A program made the position numbers and the translations under genes. Under the pieces are notes generated by a model, which was not told where the DNA came from, searched no databases, and was given only the letters and a program-made list of their open reading frames with translations. A stretch of DNA of 64,000 nucleotides from Meridianimarinicoccus roseus (GTDB lineage: Bacteria; Pseudomonadota; Alphaproteobacteria; Rhodobacterales; Rhodobacteraceae), in NCBI RefSeq assembly GCF_003172915.1, contig NZ_QGKU01000039.1:27879-91878 (forward strand), given 5' to 3'. Shown piece by piece: positions 18,493 through 28,735 of this stretch (positions are counted from its first letter, which is position 1; each line of letters starts with the position of its first letter).

Positions 18493-21216
18493 GTGCTGGG
18501 TATCGGAACACTCGCGAAGAAAGTCTTTGGCACCCCCAACGACCGCCTGGTCAAATCGGTTCGCCCTCTTGTTGCGAAGATCAACGCGCTGGAACCCGAG
18601 TTCCAGGCGCTTGACGATGATGGCATCAAGGCGCGCACAGCGAATTTGCAAAAGCGCGCCCGCGAGGGCGCCGACCTTGACGATCTTCTTCCCGAAGCGT
18701 TCGCCAACTGCCGCGAGGCCGCACGCCGCGCGCTGGGTCTGCGCGCATTCGACACGCAGTTGATCGGCGGCATCTTCCTGCACCGCGGCAACATCGCCGA
18801 GATGAAGACCGGCGAAGGCAAGACACTGGTCGCAACCTTTCCGGCCTACCTGAACGCGCTGTCCGGCGAAGGCGTGCATATCGTCACCGTGAACGATTAC
18901 CTCGCCCGCCGTGACGCCGACTGGATGAGCAAGGTCTACGGTGCACTTGGGTTGACGACCGGCGTGGTGTACCCACAGCAGCCCGAAGACGAGAAGAAGG
19001 CGGCCTATGCCGCTGACGTCACCTACGCGACCAACAACGAGCTTGGTTTTGACTACCTGCGTGACAACATGAAGGCTGACCTTGCTCAACTCAGCCAGCG
19101 CCCGCACAACTTCGCCATCGTGGACGAGGTCGACAGCATCCTGATCGACGAGGCGCGCACGCCGCTCATCATCTCGGGGCCCAGCCAGGACCGCAGCGAC
19201 CTTTACAAGGCAGTCGATGCCTTCATCCCCGAAATGGCCGAAGACCACTTCGCGCTGGACGAAAAGACCCGCAACGTCACTTTCACCGACGAAGGCAACG
19301 ACTTCATCGAACAAAGGCTGATGGCAGCCGGGCTTCTGCCCGAGGGCCAGACGCTCTATGACCCGGAAAGCACCACGCTGGTGCACCACGTCACGCAAGC
19401 GCTGAAGGCGCACAAGCTGTTCCAGAAGGACAAGGACTACATCGTGCGCGACGGACAGGTCGTGCTGATCGACGAATTCACCGGCCGCATGATGGCCGGG
19501 CGCCGCCTGTCGGATGGCCTGCACCAGGCGATCGAGGCGAAGGAGGGCACGTCGATCCAGCCCGAGAACGTGACGCTCGCCTCGGTCACGTTCCAGAACT
19601 ATTTCCGCCTCTACAGGAAGCTCTCCGGCATGACCGGCACCGCCGCCACGGAGGCCGAGGAATTTCAGGAGATCTACGGGCTGGGCGTTGTGGAGATCCC
19701 GACCAACAAGCCGATCGCACGAGTCGACGAAGACGATGCGGTCTACCGCACCGGCCGCGAGAAATACGCCGCCATTGTGGAAGAGATCCGCACCGCCCAC
19801 GCAAAGGGCCAGCCGGTCCTTGTCGGCACGACCTCCATCGAGAAATCCGAGGCCCTGTCGGATCTCCTCAAGAAAGCGGGGGTGCCGCACAACGTCCTGA
19901 ACGCGCGCCAGCACGAGAAGGAAGCGCAGATCGTCGCTGACGCCGGCAAACTTGGCGCGGTGACCATCGCCACAAACATGGCGGGTCGCGGGACCGACAT
20001 CCAGCTTGGCGGGAACGTGGAAATGAAGGTGCTGGAGGCGCTGGCCGCCGATCCGGACGCCCATCCCGACGAATTGCGCGCCCGGATCGAAGCCGAACAC
20101 GCCGACGAGAAGGCGAAGGTGCTGGAAGCCGGTGGCCTCTTCGTGCTCGCCACGGAACGCCATGAAAGCCGCCGCATCGACAACCAGTTGCGCGGCCGCT
20201 CCGGGCGCCAGGGCGATCCGGGCCGGTCGTCCTTCTTCCTGTCGCTCGAAGACGATCTGATGCGCATCTTCGGGTCGGACCGACTCGACAAGATGCTGTC
20301 ACGTCTCGGCATGAAGGAAGGCGAAGCGATCGTGCACCCTTGGGTGAACAAATCGCTTGAGAAGGCGCAGGCTAAGGTCGAAGGGCGGAACTTCGACATC
20401 CGCAAGCAGCTGCTGAAATTCGACGACGTGATGAACGACCAGCGAAAGGTCATCTTCGGCCAGCGCCGCGAGATCATGGAAGCCGCCAACGTGGCCGAGA
20501 TCACCCGCGACATGCGCCACCAGGTGATCGAAGATCTGGTCGAAACGCATATCCCGCCCAAGACCTATGCCGACCAGTGGGACGGGCCCGGCCTTTATGC
20601 CGCCGCGCTCGAGAAGCTTGGGATCGACGTGCCGGTGACCCTCTGGGTCGACGAAGAAGGCGTCGACGACGAGGTGATCCGCGACAGGCTGACCCGCGCC
20701 GCAGATGAACTGATGGCGAAGAAGGCCACCGATTTCGGCGCCGAGAACATGCGCACCATCGAAAAGCAGCTTCTGCTTCAGACCATTGATGCGAAGTGGC
20801 GCGACCACCTGCTGAAGCTGGAACACCTGCGTTCGGTCGTCGGCTTTCGAGGCTACGCCCAGCGCGACCCGCTGAACGAATACAAGAACGAAAGCTTCCA
20901 GCTGTTCGAAGGGCTGCTGAACGGGCTGCGCGAAGAGGTCACCCAGAAACTTGCGATGATCCGCCCCCTCTCCGAGGAAGAGCGCAACGCGATGATGCAG
21001 CAGATGCTTGCGCAACAGCAAGCCGCACTCGGAGCCCGTGCAAGTCAACCTGCCGCCGAAGCCGTAGCGGCAGGGGCCGATGCCGCCCCTGATGCCGAAC
21101 TTGCACCAGACTTCGATGAATCGGACCCAGCGAGCTGGGGCAATCCCGGCCGCAACGAACCCTGCCCCTGCGGCTCGGGCAAGAAGTTCAAGCATTGCCA
21201 CGGACGGCTTGCCTGA
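18493..21216 (+). CDS. secA: preprotein translocase ATPase SecA
   Basis: A 907-residue motor that drives proteins through SecYEG. The start is a GTG with GGAGAAG upstream. Walker A is MKTGEGKT (near residue 104), Walker B includes [13 protein letters not shown] (near 211), and the C-terminus carries the SecB/zinc-binding tail [12 protein letters not shown]. The leader contains a promoter, a stable hairpin and a short open frame described separately. Confidence 0.98.
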   Translation: MLGIGTLAKKVFGTPNDRLVKSVRPLVAKINALEPEFQALDDDGIKARTANLQKRAREGADLDDLLPEAFANCREAARRALGLRAFDTQLIGGIFLHRGNIAEMKTGEGKTLVATFPAYLNALSGEGVHIVTVNDYLARRDADWMSKVYGALGLTTGVVYPQQPEDEKKAAYAADVTYATNNELGFDYLRDNMKADLAQLSQRPHNFAIVDEVDSILIDEARTPLIISGPSQDRSDLYKAVDAFIPEMAEDHFALDEKTRNVTFTDEGNDFIEQRLMAAGLLPEGQTLYDPESTTLVHHVTQALKAHKLFQKDKDYIVRDGQVVLIDEFTGRMMAGRRLSDGLHQAIEAKEGTSIQPENVTLASVTFQNYFRLYRKLSGMTGTAATEAEEFQEIYGLGVVEIPTNKPIARVDEDDAVYRTGREKYAAIVEEIRTAHAKGQPVLVGTTSIEKSEALSDLLKKAGVPHNVLNARQHEKEAQIVADAGKLGAVTIATNMAGRGTDIQLGGNVEMKVLEALAADPDAHPDELRARIEAEHADEKAKVLEAGGLFVLATERHESRRIDNQLRGRSGRQGDPGRSSFFLSLEDDLMRIFGSDRLDKMLSRLGMKEGEAIVHPWVNKSLEKAQAKVEGRNFDIRKQLLKFDDVMNDQRKVIFGQRREIMEAANVAEITRDMRHQVIEDLVETHIPPKTYADQWDGPGLYAAALEKLGIDVPVTLWVDEEGVDDEVIRDRLTRAADELMAKKATDFGAENMRTIEKQLLLQTIDAKWRDHLLKLEHLRSVVGFRGYAQRDPLNEYKNESFQLFEGLLNGLREEVTQKLAMIRPLSEEERNAMMQQMLAQQQAALGARASQPAAEAVAAGADAAPDAELAPDFDESDPASWGNPGRNEPCPCGSGKKFKHCHGRLA

Positions 21217-21835
21217 CGCCGCGCTGGTTGCCCGCAGCCTGTGGCTGCTGTGCCTCGGCCTTGCCGCATCCCCGGCAGCGTCGCAGGACTGCACGCCCCG
21301 GATTTCATTGAGCGGACCGACTGGTACGGGTTTTGCGCTCGCACTGACGGCGCCGTGCAATCCCTACGGACGGGTCGGTGTCGCGCTCGGTCCGGTCATC
21401 GCCTTCGGCGAGGAGACCGATGCCGACGGGCGCCTTGAACTCTCGCTCCCCCCGCTACCACAAGGCACGTCCTTGACGCTCGCCATCGGCGCGCACCGTC
21501 TGACACCCGACCTTCCCGGGGAGCCCACCGGCACGGCCAGCCTCTCCGCGGTGATCTGGCCGGATGGCACGGCGTGGGGGATGCCGGGGGTCACGTTTGC
21601 CGAGTCCGGCACCGGAGCCGTGCAATACCGGCTCGGGTTTCCCGGGCTCGGCCCTATCGCCGACATTCGCGTCGGCGCAGTTCCGGATCGTCTCGATATT
21701 CCAGTGACGCCTGACAGTTGCGGCCGCGCCGTCACAGCAAGCGTCGTGACCGGGGGGCAGGCTGAAACACTGTCCTTCACTGTGCCCGCCTGCGACGGGG
21801 TGCCAGGCATCCTGCGGATTCCGCTTGACGGCTAG
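21209..21835 (+). CDS. secreted protein of unknown function after secA
   Basis: About 208 residues. A hydrophobic signal ([18 protein letters not shown]) is followed by a beta-rich, glycine- and proline-rich body with cysteines near both ends ([25 protein letters not shown]), suggesting two disulfides in the periplasm. No ATG gives a good start; a TTG at 21209, overlapping the last codons of secA, is the best guess. Its last four bases, CTAG, are shared with the stop of convergent rppH. I do not recognise the family. Confidence 0.6.
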   Translation: MPDAALVARSLWLLCLGLAASPAASQDCTPRISLSGPTGTGFALALTAPCNPYGRVGVALGPVIAFGEETDADGRLELSLPPLPQGTSLTLAIGAHRLTPDLPGEPTGTASLSAVIWPDGTAWGMPGVTFAESGTGAVQYRLGFPGLGPIADIRVGAVPDRLDIPVTPDSCGRAVTASVVTGGQAETLSFTVPACDGVPGILRIPLDG

Positions 21836-22305
21836 AGCTGCGGGCCCAGTTCCGCGAAGACCTGCTCGTAGACGCCGCGCTTGAACGGCACGATGGCAGC
21901 GATCAGCGCCTCCGGTTTCATCCACTGCCACACGGAGAATTCAGGGTGCGCGGTTGCGATCGTGATATCCTCGTCTGCCCCCGCAAAACGCAGCAGGAAC
22001 CACTGTTGCTTCTGCCCCCTGAAACGGCCCTTCCAGACCCTGCCTTGCAACTCGGGCGGCAAATCGTAAGTCAGCCAGTCCCGCGTCTGCGCCTCGACGG
22101 TCACCAACGCGCCGGAAACGCCGGTTTCCTCCTCCAGTTCCCGCAATGCGGCAGCGCGCGCGCTCTCGCCCGGATCGATCCCCCCCTGTGGCATCTGCCA
22201 CGCGCCCGGCGTGTCGATTCTCTGCCCTGCAAAGACGTGCCCGTCCGGGCGGGCAAGCACGACGCCGACACACGGGCGATAGGGCAAGTCGGTCCGATCC
22301 TGCAT
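21832..22305 (-). CDS. rppH: RNA pyrophosphohydrolase
   Basis: A 157-residue Nudix enzyme that removes pyrophosphate from 5' triphosphate mRNA ends to start decay. The Nudix box [11 protein letters not shown] ... RELEEETG and the [11 protein letters not shown] opening are diagnostic. It starts 3 bases after the LacI-family gene ends, suggesting one transcript. Confidence 0.93.
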   Translation of the reverse strand: MQDRTDLPYRPCVGVVLARPDGHVFAGQRIDTPGAWQMPQGGIDPGESARAAALRELEEETGVSGALVTVEAQTRDWLTYDLPPELQGRVWKGRFRGQKQQWFLLRFAGADEDITIATAHPEFSVWQWMKPEALIAAIVPFKRGVYEQVFAELGPQL

Positions 22306-22308
22306 GGC

Positions 22309-23343
22309 TCAAGCCTCCGCCGGACGGCGCAATGTGTCCCCGTAGGTGATCTCGGGCACGAGTGTGACAACCTCGCCGCCGCCTTCGGCACCCCGCAGAG
22401 TGCGTGCCGCGATGATCTCTGCGGCCTTGCGGCCGATCTCCGACCGGCAGGCATCCATTGTCGCCAGATGTTTCGGCAGACCCTGCAGCAAATTGACCCC
22501 GTTGAACCCCGCAAGCCCGATCGTGCCGGGAATGTCCATGCCGCGCTCGAGGCAGTAAAGCAGCCCGCCGGCCCCGATCATATCGTTGGAATAGTAAAGG
22601 AAATCCACATCCGGCGTTCGGGCGAGCATCGCCTCGGTCATTTCCCGCCCTTTCATCAGCGCGGACCCGCCCGCATAGAACTCCTGGTCCGCGATTTCTA
22701 ACCCGGCCCGCGCAAGCGCCTGCGTGAACCCCTCGAACCGTTTGCGGGCGCGGAAATCAAGCGGCATCTTCGTGCCAAGGAACCCCACGCGCCGGTAACC
22801 TGCCCTGACGATCGCCTCGCCCATCTCGCGCCCGGCGCGGCGGTGAGAAATGCCGACCATGGCATCGACCGGCTCGCCGTCGGTGTCCATGATCTCCACG
22901 ATCGGGATGCCGGCATTGGCCAGCATCGCCCGCGCGGGGTCGGTATGCTCCAGCCCGGCAAGGATTACGCCGGCGGGCCGCCAGGACAGCATCTCGTACA
23001 GCACGGCCTCTTCGCGTTCAGGGCGGTAATGGCTCAAACCGACAACGGGTTGCAATTCCGTGTCATCAAGGATCTCGGAGATGCCCATCATCACCTCCGG
23101 GAATACCATATTCGACATGGACGGAATGATGACCGCAACGAGGTTGACACGCTGCGAAGCAAGGGCGCCGGCAATCTTGTTGGGAACGTAACCAAGGGTC
23201 TTGGCAGCTTCCAGGACCCGGGCCCGCGTCTTCTCGGAAACGTCGCCGCGATTGCGCAGAACGCGGCTGACAGTCATTTCGCTCACGCCCGAAGCCTCCG
23301 AGACATCACGAAGCGTCAGCGGGCGGCGCGGTGGATTTGGCAT
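22309..23343 (-). CDS. LacI family transcriptional regulator, gluconate-type
   Basis: A 344-residue repressor: N-terminal helix-turn-helix (LTLRDVSEASGVSEMTVSRVL) with the hinge, then a periplasmic-binding-protein-like sugar-binding core (VAVIIPSMSNMVFPEVM onward). The pattern is nearest to GntR-type LacI proteins that respond to gluconate or related acids. No sugar-use genes adjoin it, so the ligand and targets are not set by context. A GGAAGGAC site supports the start. Confidence 0.88.
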   Translation of the reverse strand: MPNPPRRPLTLRDVSEASGVSEMTVSRVLRNRGDVSEKTRARVLEAAKTLGYVPNKIAGALASQRVNLVAVIIPSMSNMVFPEVMMGISEILDDTELQPVVGLSHYRPEREEAVLYEMLSWRPAGVILAGLEHTDPARAMLANAGIPIVEIMDTDGEPVDAMVGISHRRAGREMGEAIVRAGYRRVGFLGTKMPLDFRARKRFEGFTQALARAGLEIADQEFYAGGSALMKGREMTEAMLARTPDVDFLYYSNDMIGAGGLLYCLERGMDIPGTIGLAGFNGVNLLQGLPKHLATMDACRSEIGRKAAEIIAARTLRGAEGGGEVVTLVPEITYGDTLRRPAEA

Positions 23344-23369
23344 CTGAAGTCCTTCCGTTCAGTGCACGG

Positions 23370-23399
23370 ATCATACGAAGAAAAATCGCGGGGCTGCAA
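23370..23399 (-). promoter_or_regulatory. possible promoter of the LacI-family gene
   Basis: On the minus strand TTGCAG (23399-23394), an 18-base spacer and TATGAT (23375-23370) resemble a sigma-70 promoter about 27 bases ahead of the start codon. Confidence 0.35.
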
Positions 23400-23719
23400 T
23401 CGCCCTCGGACCGACGACAGTGTCGCGGTCTGCCCGGTCCGCGTGCCGTGATCGCGCCGGGCGGAGAGGCCGCCCCACAGGTCAACACCGGCTCCGGAAA
23501 GCAACCCGGCGCATCAAGCAACCGCGGCGCGGCACGGGAAAAGCATGACCCGCGCCGAGTGCCACGCCTTGCCGCAGATGACTCTGTCCGATCAGCCAGA
23601 TTGACCATGTTTGAAAAAGACGGCGTGGGTCCGCGCAGCGGCAGCCCAGCTGATAATGGTCAGCACGAGCGTGGCGGCAACGTCATCGGCTGTGCGAAAG
23701 CGCGGAAGCGTTCGGCACG
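23400..23719. other. gene-free stretch between lacI-type gene and fliP
   Basis: About 320 bases with no credible gene: the open frames on either strand lack ribosome-binding sites and recognisable sequence. No RNA gene, repeat or strong hairpin was found. Confidence 0.5.
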
Positions 23720-24505
23720 CTATACGTAGCCCCTGACAAGGGCGTCCGCGATCAGCGTCCAGCCATCGGCCACCACGAAGAAGGCCAGCTTGAACGGCAG
23801 CGAAACGATCGCGGGAGGCACCATCATCATACCCATCGACATGAGGATCGCAGCGACGACGAGGTCGATGATCAGGAACGGCAGGAATATCAGGAAACCG
23901 ACCTCAAAGGCCCGCGAGAGTTCCGAAAGCATGAAGGACGGGACAAGCACTGAAAGGCTGGAGCCATTGTTCATCCCGGCTTGCGGCAGACCGCGCAGGT
24001 CCGACAGGCTGTCGAAGGTAGCCGGGTCGGTGCGACCGATCATGAAATCGCGAAATGGCGCAATGGCGGCGTTGAAGGCCGCCTCAATGGGCAATTCGCC
24101 CCGCACCAGCGGTCCGCCTCCTTCGGCCCAGGCAATCAGAAAAACCGGCTCCATCACGTAGTAGGTGAGAAACAGGGCCAGACTGACAATCAGCATGTTC
24201 GGGGGAGATTGTTGCAACCCAATGGCCTGCCGAAGGATCGCAAGAACAGTCACGATGAACGGGAAGGCCGTGATCATTATGGCAATCGCCGGAGCAAGGC
24301 TGAGTACGGTGACCAGCAGAAAGATCTGCAGGACGCGCCCCGACATCTCGCCAGACCCGGCAAAGACCTCGTCCAGCCCCTGTGCCGCAACGCCACGCGC
24401 CGTCATCGAAAGGCAGATCACCGCGACCAGAACCGAAATGCCTAGGACCCGAACGCATCTCGGCCCTGACGCCCATGATAGGCAGTCAGAGGCTCGCAGA
24501 CTCAT
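23720..24505 (-). CDS. fliP: flagellar type III export membrane protein FliP
   Basis: About 261 residues. A signal-like N-terminal hydrophobic segment is followed by the four FliP membrane helices, with the conserved AFPFIVTVLAILRQAIGLQQSPPNM region and the C-terminal FLPFLIIDLVVAAILMSMGMMM stretch. FliP forms the pentameric core of the flagellar export gate. The chosen ATG overlaps the fliN stop by 20 bases; longer in-frame starts would overlap further. Confidence 0.93.
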   Translation of the reverse strand: MSLRASDCLSWASGPRCVRVLGISVLVAVICLSMTARGVAAQGLDEVFAGSGEMSGRVLQIFLLVTVLSLAPAIAIMITAFPFIVTVLAILRQAIGLQQSPPNMLIVSLALFLTYYVMEPVFLIAWAEGGGPLVRGELPIEAAFNAAIAPFRDFMIGRTDPATFDSLSDLRGLPQAGMNNGSSLSVLVPSFMLSELSRAFEVGFLIFLPFLIIDLVVAAILMSMGMMMVPPAIVSLPFKLAFFVVADGWTLIADALVRGYV

Positions 24506-24785
24506 CCGAAACATCCAAAATTCGCACCGCCAGTTGTCCGTCGGTGCTCCCTTCGATTTCTTCCAGGACACCCCGCGCAATCAGTCTATCTCCAACATAG
24601 AGTTCGACCGGATCCGCGAGGTTCTTGTCGAGCGGCAGGACGGAACTTTTTTCAAGCGATAGCAATTCTTCGACCTTCAGCCGCGCGCGGCCGACGACGA
24701 TACGAACTTCGACCGGCAAACGGGTGAACGGGTGCCGACCACCTTCGAAGGATCGATCGTTCAGAACTGTATCCGGCTCATCCAT
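24486..24785 (-). CDS. fliN: flagellar motor switch protein FliN
   Basis: A 99-residue C-ring protein consisting mainly of the SpoA domain: LPVEVRIVVGRARLKVEEL, LDKNLADPVELYVGDRLIARG and a C-terminal VRILD strand. It binds the lower rim of the switch complex, where CheY-P acts. The start overlaps the end of the FliH-like gene by 8 bases. Confidence 0.92.
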   Translation of the reverse strand: MDEPDTVLNDRSFEGGRHPFTRLPVEVRIVVGRARLKVEELLSLEKSSVLPLDKNLADPVELYVGDRLIARGVLEEIEGSTDGQLAVRILDVSDESASL

Positions 24786-25389
24786 GTGCTTTCAGGGCCT
24801 CCTGTTCGAAACCTGCGAAGAATTCCCGGACAGCCGTATCGATTTCGAAAATTGCCGTCGTCATGTCCACGGCCTTCTCCTCTGCGCCGACCTTCACGAA
24901 AATCTGGTCCCCGACCAATGTCGTCTCTTCCTTGATTACGACCGGAAAACCGAGATCCTCGGGCAACAGGCCTTCCAGAACCTCACGGTTCTTAGGCGCC
25001 ACCAGCAGGGTGATCGGCTGCGAGGACGCCTCGTGAGCAAGGCTGCTCATCTGCTCCCAGATCAACTCGGGGAGCGCAGTGCGGGCGATCTTCGGCAGCA
25101 CACCTTCCACGGCACTCTTGACGAAACCCTCCACGCCCTTGAGCACATGCACGCGGGCCTCGTGATAGGTGAAAGACAGGTCCGAAAGGTTGGCCTTCAG
25201 GGCGGAAGAAATCTTCGACTCGTCCGCGGCGATCGTATTGGTCGAATCGTCCCAACCAGCCTTGTATCCGTTCTCGAACGCGAGGAGCCTTTCCGCCTCC
25301 CGCTGTTCGAGGCCAACAGCGCCGTCCTGACCCGGACCTCCTGGCTCGCCCAGATCGAAATCTTCAAGACTCAGACTGACTGTTTTCAC
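24778..25389 (-). CDS. FliH-like flagellar export regulator
   Basis: A 203-residue soluble protein located between fliF and fliN, where fliH is expected. It has an acidic N-terminus, a helical middle (about 45-100) and a C-terminal alpha/beta part, as in FliH/HrpE proteins that bind the FliI ATPase and the C ring. Sequence conservation in this family is low, so the name relies on position and shape. It overlaps fliF by 4 bases. Confidence 0.65.
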   Translation of the reverse strand: MKTVSLSLEDFDLGEPGGPGQDGAVGLEQREAERLLAFENGYKAGWDDSTNTIAADESKISSALKANLSDLSFTYHEARVHVLKGVEGFVKSAVEGVLPKIARTALPELIWEQMSSLAHEASSQPITLLVAPKNREVLEGLLPEDLGFPVVIKEETTLVGDQIFVKVGAEEKAVDMTTAIFEIDTAVREFFAGFEQEALKAHG

Positions 25390-27080
25390 ACCGCGTCTCC
25401 CGATTTCTCATCCTCGATCCAGTTCCGCAGGATTTCGACGGTATCCATTTGCCGTTCCTCGACCATTTGGCGCAGGCTCGACACCATGTGGCCGAGCCGG
25501 TCGCCCCGGGACCCGGCGGGTTGCTCCATCTCCGCGGAATAAACCGTGGGCAGGTCCGCCGGACCGCTGCGGTCTGCGCTTTCCTGTAGTGGGTTCGAAA
25601 CAGCCCGGATGTCCTGCGGAGTTCCGGCCTCAAGACGCTGCACGCCAATGTCGGCCTCGGCCAGGGCAGGGATCCCGGCTTCTCCGGACACGCCATCCGG
25701 CACCACCTGTTCCCGCGAGGCCGTCAAGACGGGGCGCACAACGAACAGGCCAAGAGCCAACACAACCAGTGCAAGAGCTGCGAACTGCACCAGCTTCACT
25801 GGGTCCGCCACCAGACCGGCGAACCAAGGCGCCTCTTGCGCCATGACACCCACGTCCGCGTTCGGCCCGAACGGCATGGCCTTTACGGAAACCCGATCAC
25901 CGCGCGCATCGTCCAGTCCGACCGAAGCGGAAACAAGGTCGCGGATATCCTCTATTTCCTTGCGAACCAGTTCTTCCAGTTCCTCTGCGCTCAAGTCGGC
26001 CTTGTTACCCGAAACCAAAGCGTCCCGGTTTAGGAGAACCGCGACCGTCATGCGCTTCACTGCGCCAGGCCCGCGCTCCAGGTCACGCGTCACCTCCGAT
26101 ATCTCGAAGTTCGTCACGGTGCGTGATTCGGAGTTTTGGCTTTGTGAGCCTTGTGCGGCCTCTCCCGCATCGCCGTTCGGAAGGTTGCTGGCGACGGTTA
26201 CAGCGTCCCCTCCACCGTTCTTTTCAGAACTGACCTTTTCCTGCACATCGGTGCTGACCGCGACCCTCGACTGGGGATCTATCCGCCGCTCGATGATCCG
26301 TTCCGTTTCGGTCACCGGCTCGACCGACAACTCGACGATCGCATTGCCAAGACCCAGACGCGCGTCCAGAAGCCGCTCGACACTCTGCTTGAGAGCCTTT
26401 TCCTGAGCTATTGCACTTGCGGCTGAGTGATCGTCCCCGCGCCCGCCGATGACCCGGCCGGATTCGGCGTCGATCACCGTCACCCGGTCCGGGTTTAGGC
26501 CCTGTACCGCAGAGGCGACAAGGAAGCGCAACGCATCCGCAACCGCGCTGGACACGGCCCCCGAACGCGCTGTCAGCATCACGGAAGCCGTTGTGTCAGC
26601 ATCGCGCCGAAACGAGCCGCCGACCGGGTTTCCGATATGCACGCGCACCTGCCGGACATCGGGGCTGGACAGGATCGTGCGCGCCAGTTCACCCTCCTTC
26701 GCACGCCAGTAGGCAGCGTCGAACATCTGGGAGGTCGTGCCAAACCCGGAAAGCCCGTCCAGGATCTCGTATCCGGCACCGCCAGCCATGGGGATGCCCC
26801 TCGTCGCAAGCCGCATGCGCAGCGCATCCCGCTCCATTTCGGGGACGAAGATCGCTTCTCCCCGAATTTCATAGGGCACGCCCTGACCTTCCAGAGCCTC
26901 GATCACCTCGCCCGATTGAGTGGCATCGAGCCCGGAGTACAACAGCGCGAGTTGCGGTGTTGCAGCGATTCGGGCCAGGGCCAGGACCGCCGCGAAGACC
27001 CCGAGCGTCGCGGCAATGACGACAGCCTTCCGGCGCAGATCAAGCGCAGACCAGATAGCAGCCAGATCGTTCACATCCAT
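25386..27080 (-). CDS. fliF: flagellar MS-ring protein FliF
   Basis: A 564-residue membrane protein forming the base of the flagellum. It has a membrane helix near residues 20-40, the YscJ/FliF ring-building motifs (LLYSGLDATQSGEVIEAL, GYEILDGLSGFGTTSQMF, VRVHIGNP), a long periplasmic part, a second membrane helix (FAALALVVLALGLFVV) and a cytoplasmic tail for FliG. GGAAAGGAC supports ATG 27080 rather than a frame extension at 27122. Confidence 0.96.
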   Translation of the reverse strand: MDVNDLAAIWSALDLRRKAVVIAATLGVFAAVLALARIAATPQLALLYSGLDATQSGEVIEALEGQGVPYEIRGEAIFVPEMERDALRMRLATRGIPMAGGAGYEILDGLSGFGTTSQMFDAAYWRAKEGELARTILSSPDVRQVRVHIGNPVGGSFRRDADTTASVMLTARSGAVSSAVADALRFLVASAVQGLNPDRVTVIDAESGRVIGGRGDDHSAASAIAQEKALKQSVERLLDARLGLGNAIVELSVEPVTETERIIERRIDPQSRVAVSTDVQEKVSSEKNGGGDAVTVASNLPNGDAGEAAQGSQSQNSESRTVTNFEISEVTRDLERGPGAVKRMTVAVLLNRDALVSGNKADLSAEELEELVRKEIEDIRDLVSASVGLDDARGDRVSVKAMPFGPNADVGVMAQEAPWFAGLVADPVKLVQFAALALVVLALGLFVVRPVLTASREQVVPDGVSGEAGIPALAEADIGVQRLEAGTPQDIRAVSNPLQESADRSGPADLPTVYSAEMEQPAGSRGDRLGHMVSSLRQMVEERQMDTVEILRNWIEDEKSGDAV

Positions 27081-27135
27081 GTCCTTTCCGTTTTGGTCCA
27101 GCACCAAGCCTTGGGCTGACAATGCCCCGGCCGAC

Positions 27136-27150
27136 TTAACAATCGGTTAG
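27136..27150. promoter_or_regulatory. CtrA-like binding site between fliF and fliL
   Basis: TTAA, seven bases, then TTAG (27136-27150) matches seven of the eight fixed positions of the CtrA consensus TTAA-N7-TTAA. It lies in the 116-base divergent promoter region of the two flagellar arms; CtrA controls motility genes in many alphaproteobacteria. Another TTAA follows at 27156. Confidence 0.5.
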
Positions 27151-27196
27151 CCAGCTTAATGGTAGGCATTGGCTCGAACGGAACGTGGAGAGAGCT

Positions 27197-27682
27197 ATGG
27201 CAGAGCAACAGGAAGAAGAGGTGAAGAAGTCAAAGAAACCTCTTCTTTTCGGGGCTTTGGCTGCTGTCGTTCTTGGTATCGGCGGGTACCTTGTTGCAAG
27301 CGGCACACTGATTCCTGGACTGTTGGGCGGAAGCCACGCGCCCTCTGCGGAAACTCATGCTGACCCTACGCCCGCGGGACAGGCGATCAGCTATGTGCCG
27401 ATCGAGCCGCTGATGATCAGCATGACCCGCACAACACCGGTCAGACAGTTGCGCCTCGAAGCCGAACTCGAAGTCGTGCCCGGCTACGAGAGGCATGTGG
27501 AAAGTCAGATGCCGAAGGTTCTCGACGTGATGAACACATATCTCAGGGCGATCGACCTCGCCGACATCGAAGATCCGGCAGTCCTTCTTCGCACACGGCT
27601 GCAGCTTCTGCGGCGCGTCCAGGTCACGGTCGGAGAGGGCGTGGTCGAGGGCCTGCTGATAACGAAATTCCTGATCTCATAG
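27197..27682 (+). CDS. fliL: flagellar basal body protein FliL
   Basis: A 161-residue inner-membrane protein with a charged cytoplasmic N-terminus (KKSKKPLLFG), one membrane helix and a periplasmic domain ending in VVEGLLITKFLIS. FliL surrounds the stator and supports motor torque. GGAGAGAG precedes the ATG; the GTG at 27185 is less likely. First gene of the rightward flagellar arm. Confidence 0.87.
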   Translation: MAEQQEEEVKKSKKPLLFGALAAVVLGIGGYLVASGTLIPGLLGGSHAPSAETHADPTPAGQAISYVPIEPLMISMTRTTPVRQLRLEAELEVVPGYERHVESQMPKVLDVMNTYLRAIDLADIEDPAVLLRTRLQLLRRVQVTVGEGVVEGLLITKFLIS

Positions 27683-27686
27683 GTGA

Positions 27687-28088
27687 ATGATGGCTTTGGT
27701 CGCTGATATTCTACTCATAGCGGGCGCACTCGGAGCTGGCTTCTACTGCTTCGTCCTTTCCCGGAAACTCAGTCACTTCAAGAACCTCGAAACGGGTGTC
27801 GGTGGCGCGATCACGGCCCTGTCCGCACAGGTTGAGGAAATGACGGCGGCTCTCGAAAAGGCTCGCGCGGATGCGCAGTCTTCCACGACATCGCTTGATG
27901 AAAGCTCGCAGCGCGCCGAACTGGCCGCCGCGGAACTGCGCCAACTGATGCAGCAGCCGATTCCCCCAAGCCCATTAAAGACCGGTCCGTTCCAGGATCG
28001 CGAACCGCCCGCAGAAAAGGTGGAACCGGCTCAACCGACATTTCGCAGAAGGCGCGCTAACGGCGCGCGCCCGGAACCGGAGGTCTGA
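27687..28088 (+). CDS. membrane-anchored coiled-coil protein in the flagellar operon
   Basis: A 133-residue protein: N-terminal membrane helix (LLIAGALGAGFYCFVL), a heptad-like coiled coil (about 40-90) and a proline- and arginine-rich tail. It lies 4 bases after fliL and 3 bases before the MotE-like gene. I know of similar small proteins at this place in Rhodobacterales flagellar loci, without defined function. ATG 27690 is an alternative start. Confidence 0.7.
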   Translation: MMALVADILLIAGALGAGFYCFVLSRKLSHFKNLETGVGGAITALSAQVEEMTAALEKARADAQSSTTSLDESSQRAELAAAELRQLMQQPIPPSPLKTGPFQDREPPAEKVEPAQPTFRRRRANGARPEPEV

Positions 28089-28091
28089 CAC

Positions 28092-28682
28092 ATGAAAAGC
28101 ATATCCGGCAGGTTATTCGGACCACCCAGCACAACCGCGATCATCGCGACGTTTCTGATCGGGTCCGCGGCCGTGCGACTGGCCGGCGGCACCGCGCATG
28201 CCATCGCGCTGGAAGTGGACAATCTGTCCAGCCCTTACGCATCCTATCCTGAAACGGACCTCGGCCAAAGCTCGGCAGAGATCGACAGGATCCTCAATCA
28301 GCTTCAGGTGAGGTCCGAGAGCCTAGACCGAAAGGAAACCGAACTTGTACAGCGGCAAGAGGCTCTTGAAGATCTGAAGGCTCAGGCGGACCAGCGCCTG
28401 CAGGAGCTCAAAAACGCACGAGCGGCCTTAGAGGACATGGTCTCGGTCGCCCGTACGGCTGCCGAAAAAGACGTCTCGCAGCTTGTATCGGTCTATGAAA
28501 GCATGAAGCCAAAAGAGGCAGCCCGCGTTTTCCAGCAGATGCCGCCCGAGTTCGCGGCGGGCTTTCTGTCCCGCATGCAGCCGGAAGCTGCGGCCAGCAT
28601 CGTCGCCAATCTCGAACCCACAACAGCCTATTCGATCAGCGTGGTACTTGCAGGCCGCAACGTCGATGCGGCGCCCAACTGA
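28092..28682 (+). CDS. MotE-like flagellar protein
   Basis: A 196-residue exported or membrane-anchored protein. After an N-terminal hydrophobic segment comes a long coiled coil (about 60-120) and then an MgtE-N-like helical domain: VYESMKPKEAARVFQQMPPE and AGFLSRMQPEAAASIVANL. MotE in rhizobia is a periplasmic chaperone for the motility protein MotC. GGAGGT supports the start. Confidence 0.78.
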   Translation: MKSISGRLFGPPSTTAIIATFLIGSAAVRLAGGTAHAIALEVDNLSSPYASYPETDLGQSSAEIDRILNQLQVRSESLDRKETELVQRQEALEDLKAQADQRLQELKNARAALEDMVSVARTAAEKDVSQLVSVYESMKPKEAARVFQQMPPEFAAGFLSRMQPEAAASIVANLEPTTAYSISVVLAGRNVDAAPN

Positions 28683-28735
28683 CCGGATAACGCAAATGCG
28701 CCCGACAGGGCCAATCCATGCGGGGAATGAATGAC

